NCBI RefSeq assembly: GCF_900155655.1
Contig: NZ_LT706987.1
Location: 2,399,466-2,463,465, forward strand
DNA from: Prevotella ihumii
GTDB taxonomy: Bacteria > Bacteroidota > Bacteroidia > Bacteroidales > Bacteroidaceae
DNA: 64,000 nt
Direction of reading: 5' to 3'
Part shown: positions 61,072 through 64,000 of the stretch, piece after piece
How the letters are laid out: every line of letters begins with the position of its first letter
Numbering within the stretch: position 1 is the first letter of the stretch
Notes under the pieces: generated by a model
Told to the model about the DNA's origin: nothing
Databases searched by the model: none
What the model saw: the letters and a program-made list of their open reading frames with translations, nothing else
Made by a program: the position numbers and the translations under genes

Positions 61072-61689
61072 ATGAAGAAAGTATTTGGCCTATTGCTACT
61101 CGTTATGGTAGCCGTATCGGCAGTGGCACAAAAGAATGTGTACAAGATTAGTGTGAAGGATGGCAACAACAAGGAAATAAAGCTCAAGGCGTATAAAGGA
61201 AAAGTGTTGTTGGTAGTAAATACGGCTACCAAGTGTGGTTTTACGCCCCAATATGAGGAACTGCAAAAGCTGTACGAAACGTATAAGGACAAGGGATTGG
61301 AGATATTAGACTTCCCTTGCAACCAGTTTGGCGAACAAGCTCCTGGGTCGTTGCAAGAGATACACGCCTTTTGTACAGGAACATACGGCATCACCTTCCC
61401 ACAGTTTGCTAAGATTGAGGTAAATGGAAAGAAGGAATCGCCGCTTTATACCTATCTTAAAGCACAGCAACCTTTCAAGGGCTTTGATAAGAACAATAAG
61501 ATTGGGGCATACTTAGACGAGAAATTTAAGGCACAAGACCCTAATTATGAGAAAGACCCAAGTATAAAGTGGAACTTTACAAAGTTCTTGATAGACAGCC
61601 AGGGGCACGTCGTTGACCGGTTTGAGCCCACGGCTGATATGAAAGATGTTGAAGCAGGCGTGTGTGCATTGCTGAAACTAAAGAAATAA
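61072..61689 (+). CDS. Glutathione peroxidase family protein, exported
   Basis: 205 residues from the second of two ATGs (61069 is also possible). Signal peptide VFGLLLLVMVAVSAVAQ. GPx fold: VNTATKCGFTPQYEELQKLYE with the peroxidatic cysteine (not selenocysteine, codon TGT), FPCNQFGEQAPGS with the catalytic glutamine, and WNFTKFLIDSQGHVVDRF with the tryptophan-asparagine pair. It reduces hydroperoxides, probably with thioredoxin rather than glutathione. The export signal means periplasmic action. A hairpin (61697-61726) follows the stop. Confidence 0.93.
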   Translation: MKKVFGLLLLVMVAVSAVAQKNVYKISVKDGNNKEIKLKAYKGKVLLVVNTATKCGFTPQYEELQKLYETYKDKGLEILDFPCNQFGEQAPGSLQEIHAFCTGTYGITFPQFAKIEVNGKKESPLYTYLKAQQPFKGFDKNNKIGAYLDEKFKAQDPNYEKDPSIKWNFTKFLIDSQGHVVDRFEPTADMKDVEAGVCALLKLKK

Positions 61690-61696
61690 AAATAAG

Positions 61697-61726
61697 ATTG
61701 TTCGATGCCAAAAGGTATCGAACAAT
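61697..61726 (+). terminator. Hairpin after glutathione peroxidase
   Basis: ATTGTTCGAT (61697-61706) pairs with ATCGAACAAT (61717-61726). The T run is short, so termination may be partial; the next gene starts 29 bp later. Confidence 0.55.
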
Positions 61727-61754
61727 TTGTATAAACACGATTGAGAATATAGGA

Positions 61755-62066
61755 ATGAAACAGGTATTGAACGATTATATTAAGATTTTTCTCTCTTGTC
61801 CATTGGGCGCACTGATGCAAGTGGCAAGAGACAAGATGGAAGAAGATGTACAGGCGTGGGCGAAAACTCGCTATGAGGAAATGCCAACCTTGGCAGAGGT
61901 GGAACAATTTATAGATACGTGCGCAGGTACACCTATCTATCCTGAATTTGTGGACAAAGTGTTAGTACCCTTAATCATTGAAGAAGAAAAGGTGGGAAAA
62001 CAAGATGCTGCTAACTATCTTGAGGAATTGAAAGAAGAAGGGATAATGATTGAAGAGATAATTTAA
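61755..62066 (+). CDS. Small acidic hypothetical protein
   Basis: 103 residues from the ATG at 61755 (MKQVLNDYIKIF). An upstream in-frame ATG at 61662 lies inside the peroxidase gene and was not used. All-helical and acidic, with VQAWAKTRYEEMPTLAEVEQFIDTC and LKEEGIMIEEII. I recognise no family. It may be read through the weak hairpin from the peroxidase promoter. A GTCGGAC hairpin lies just after its stop. Confidence 0.65.
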   Translation: MKQVLNDYIKIFLSCPLGALMQVARDKMEEDVQAWAKTRYEEMPTLAEVEQFIDTCAGTPIYPEFVDKVLVPLIIEEEKVGKQDAANYLEELKEEGIMIEEII

Positions 62067-62079
62067 CAAGAAAGTAAGC

Positions 62080-62126
62080 TTTGTCGGACGAGTCGGATGT
62101 GTCAGACAAGTCAGACAAGTCCGACA
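62080..62126. repeat. GTCGGAC-type hairpin after the small hypothetical gene
   Basis: TTGTCGGACGAGTCGGATG on the left and CAGACAAGTCCGACAA on the right, built from about 10-bp units. The fragment overlaps a spurious SDKSDKSD reading frame. It probably terminates one or both converging genes (the GT9 stop is at 62135). Confidence 0.75.
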
Positions 62127-62134
62127 ATAGTGAT

Positions 62135-63178
62135 TTAGCTTTTCAGCACAACTTGCACTATTTGCTTAGGCTCAATGGTTTGCATACACGCAAAGTCGCC
62201 CCTATGGCAAGGCTTATTGCCGAACACCGAACAAGGGCGGCACGTCAGATTGTGGTTCTGAATGACATCGTCAACCGACTGTCCCCAACCTAAGAAACCG
62301 CAATAAGGGTGAGTTGCGCCCCAAATACTTACAACACGAGTATCGACCAATGAAGCCAAATGCATATTGGCACTGTCCATTGATACCATCGTGTCTAAAT
62401 GACTCATAAGGATTAGTTCTTCGTTAAGACCACGCAACACCTCCGAAGCACAGGTGCAACGTGCATACTTCTTAGCCCATTGGTTAAGAATAGCTTTCTC
62501 TTCTTTCCCCCCACCAAAGAAGAAAAGGCGTAGTTGGGGCTGTTTCTCTACCAACATTCTGACCACTTCTTCCATCTTTTCTTTAGGATACATCTTGCCT
62601 CCGTGGGCAGCAAATGGAGCTATGCCTATCCATAGTTCGCCCTCGTGTTTCTCGCCTATTGCGGTAGGAAGGCTTGACAATAGGTTTTCGCCATTGTGGA
62701 AGATGGTTTTAAAATCGGGTGTGATGGGGTATCCTAACTTGCTGAATACATCTATATAATTTTGAAACGATGTAGGCTGCTGCACCATCACTTTGTTTTG
62801 CTTCCTACACAGACGGCGTTTACCGCTTTTATGCTTGTTGATATGAGCTGTTTTCACCCCACTAAGAAACAAGCCCGTACGAATAACCTTAGTTCTCAGC
62901 ACATTGTGCAAGTCGGCAACGGCAGAAGGCTGTTTTGCAAAAACTCTACCATACAATCGCTTCAGACCCTTTGCACCTTTGTGTTCGCCCTTGAGATCGG
63001 CATCGATAAAGTCGACATTCTTAGGCATAAATTGAAAGAAGGCACGTGCAAACGGACGCGAAAGTACGCTAATTCGCAAATTAGGGTACTTTCGTGCTAA
63101 AGCATCAACAACGGGAACGGTCATAGCAACATCGCCCATTGCCGATAAACGAATAATAATGATGTGGTCTTTCTTCAA
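62135..63178 (-). CDS. Glycosyltransferase family 9 (heptosyltransferase-like)
   Basis: 347 residues. GT9 pattern: IIIIRLSAMGDVAMTVPVVDALARKYPNLRISVLSR at the N-terminus (RLSAMGDV), IGIAPFAAHGGKMYPKEKM for the second domain, and SMDSANMHLASLVDTRVVSIWGATHPYCGFLGWGQ (in parts), the sugar-nucleotide site. Four or five cysteines near the C-terminus (CRPCSVFGNKPCHRGDFACM) are typical of the family. Acts on LPS/lipid A core in the cytoplasm. Its ATG lies two bases after the DUF4254 stop, so the two genes are one operon. Confidence 0.92.
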   Translation of the reverse strand: MKKDHIIIIRLSAMGDVAMTVPVVDALARKYPNLRISVLSRPFARAFFQFMPKNVDFIDADLKGEHKGAKGLKRLYGRVFAKQPSAVADLHNVLRTKVIRTGLFLSGVKTAHINKHKSGKRRLCRKQNKVMVQQPTSFQNYIDVFSKLGYPITPDFKTIFHNGENLLSSLPTAIGEKHEGELWIGIAPFAAHGGKMYPKEKMEEVVRMLVEKQPQLRLFFFGGGKEEKAILNQWAKKYARCTCASEVLRGLNEELILMSHLDTMVSMDSANMHLASLVDTRVVSIWGATHPYCGFLGWGQSVDDVIQNHNLTCRPCSVFGNKPCHRGDFACMQTIEPKQIVQVVLKS

Positions 63179-63180
63179 CT

Positions 63181-63783
63181 TTACTTCTTGTAAAGAATTG
63201 GGTTGGTTGAAGGGTCGTTGTACATTTTCATCTGTCTGTACACCTTCATATATTTACGTCCAGCCTTTATATCTTCCAACAATTGGTCGATAGCACTGCC
63301 CAAATCTACCTGCTGTTCTAAAAGAATGTTGAGCTTACCCTTACATTTCTCAATGTGTTCAGCCGAAGCATCGGTGCGCTCAGCTTGCTCTTTCATATGG
63401 TAAATTTTGAGTGCGAGGATAGAAAGGCGGTCTACTGCCCACGCTGGACTTTCGGTATTGATAGTTGCATCTTCAGCCACTTTCACATCAGAGTAAAGCT
63501 GACGGAAGTAAGAGTCTATCTGTTCCACCAAGTCGGTGCGGTCTTGATTAGAGCGGTCTATGCGTCTTTTAAGACTCATACCCTCTTCTGGCGCAATGTG
63601 TGGGTCGCGTATAAGGTCTTCAAAGTGCCACTGAACAGTGTCAATCCAGCACTTCAGATACAAGCGATTTTCGATAGAGTCTCTATCGTAAGGATTATTG
63701 ATAGGTGTGTCTACATTGTCCGTGATGTGGTAATCACGAATGGCTTGACTAAAAATCTCGTTACATTGCTCTGTAAATGACAT
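63181..63783 (-). CDS. DUF4254 family protein
   Basis: 200 residues, helical, matching the DUF4254 pattern: CNEIFSQAIRDYHITDNVDTPINNPYDRDSIENRLYLKCWIDTVQWHFED (in parts), with the RSNQDRTDLVEQID segment. In Bacteroidota it is commonly paired with a GT9 glycosyltransferase, as here, so a role in LPS assembly is likely but unproven. Translation of the next gene starts right after its stop. Promoter at 63807-63838. Confidence 0.88.
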   Translation of the reverse strand: MSFTEQCNEIFSQAIRDYHITDNVDTPINNPYDRDSIENRLYLKCWIDTVQWHFEDLIRDPHIAPEEGMSLKRRIDRSNQDRTDLVEQIDSYFRQLYSDVKVAEDATINTESPAWAVDRLSILALKIYHMKEQAERTDASAEHIEKCKGKLNILLEQQVDLGSAIDQLLEDIKAGRKYMKVYRQMKMYNDPSTNPILYKK

Positions 63784-63806
63784 CTTTTTTATGTTTTAAT
63801 TTTTTG

Positions 63807-63838
63807 CAAATATAATCTAAATAAATGATATAAGCAAA
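63807..63838 (-). promoter_or_regulatory. Promoter of the DUF4254-GT9 operon
   Basis: Minus-strand TTTG (63835-63838), a 20-base spacer, TATATTTG (63807-63814). Predicted start near 63801, leader about 18 nt. Confidence 0.7.
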
Positions 63839-63887
63839 ATTATTTTTACTTATTTTAACTTCGCAAAACTTATTTTTGAGGGCTTAT

Positions 63888-64000
63888 TTATTGTTTCGGA
63901 TTTATCTCACTTCTTATCTTTGTATAGAACTGGTCTAATATTTCCAACATATCATCTGGAAGGTAAGCAAATGTACGTTCCACCATCCAGTCGGGTATGC
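63888..64000 (-). CDS. 3' end of an unidentified gene
   Basis: The minus frame entering from the window edge ends at a TAA (63888-63890). Its last 36 residues include WMVERTFAYLPDDMLEILDQ and end EINPKQ. The helical amphipathic pattern looks coding, but I do not recognise the family. The 5' part lies beyond 64000. Confidence 0.6.
   Translation of the reverse strand, partial: IPDWMVERTFAYLPDDMLEILDQFYTKIRSEINPKQ

Noticed and set aside
62081-62293. Frame with SDKSDKSD repeat
   Set aside because: The repeat is the translation of the GTCGGAC hairpin, and the rest overlaps the GT9 gene.

Overview
The window is chromosomal DNA of a Bacteroidota species, most likely an oral-type Prevotella or close relative. 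This is inferred from several things seen here. Promoters have the Bacteroidota form (TTTG, about 19-20 bases, TAnnTTTG), and starts usually lack a Shine-Dalgarno site. There is a very large SprA/Sov type IX secretion protein, a fused SecDF, the long Bacteroidota form of IspG, a TGS-domain nucleoside kinase, and families such as DUF4271, DUF4254 and DUF4294. No phage, plasmid or defence island is present. Most genes are housekeeping genes, and the unusual material lies between them.

Layout. 0-1 kb: 5' end of an IS66-type orf2, then a repeat-rich gap. 1-6.7 kb: conserved hypothetical, rpoN, PAP2-like membrane protein, purE and ispG, all on +. 6.8-8.1 kb: an IS4-type element whose transposase has an in-frame amber stop, placed against the 3' end of tyrS. 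8.1-13.6 kb (-): tyrS, then metK-DUF4271-hemD-rnpA-yidD, packed like an operon. 13.6-15.3 kb: repeat and transposon scrap yard. 15.3-19.8 kb: a winged-helix regulator with a membrane partner, then a hypothetical, a carboxynorspermidine/saccharopine dehydrogenase-like gene, a TfoX-like gene and recA. 19.8-21.2 kb: a second repeat pile-up. 21.2-29.5 kb (-): ruvA and sprA. 29.5-42.7 kb: an amber-interrupted small acidic ORF, patatin, rluA, argS, an RNase H-like gene, PAP2, epimerase, rnr and a secreted protein. 42.7-48.1 kb (-): secDF, an EEP-family protein and a rhomboid. 48.4-55.5 kb (+): HU, tRNA-Leu(UAA), a thioredoxin-fold lipoprotein, yifB/comM, a papain-like lipoprotein and a LytS/LytTR pair. 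55.5-64 kb: DUF4294, Na/Pi cotransporter, nucleoside kinase, glutathione peroxidase, a GT9 glycosyltransferase with DUF4254, and the 3' end of one more gene.

The most interesting content is a layered set of intergenic DNA elements. (1) Elements with the same 19-bp inverted ends, AACCCAAATCGGTCGTTAG and its complement, carry different interiors: a 197-bp core A, a 196-bp core B, a 106/107-bp GTCGGAC-rich core C and a 57-bp minimal form. (2) A 197-bp element D has different ends but the same internal plan. Cores A, B and D all hold nested TTTTG/CAAAA arms around a TAGC-NN-GCTA palindrome. (3) Six arrays of two palindromes, AAACATATATGTTT and CAAAGTTSAACTTTG, have centres spaced 22-23 bp apart, three standing alone and three inside a roughly 560-bp element E. 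(4) A related array of AAAC....GTTT palindromes at about 22-bp pitch lies upstream of tyrS. In one place a C element interrupts E at a site that is uninterrupted in another E copy, which points to mobility. Coordinates were read by eye; boundaries of the large elements may be off by several bases.
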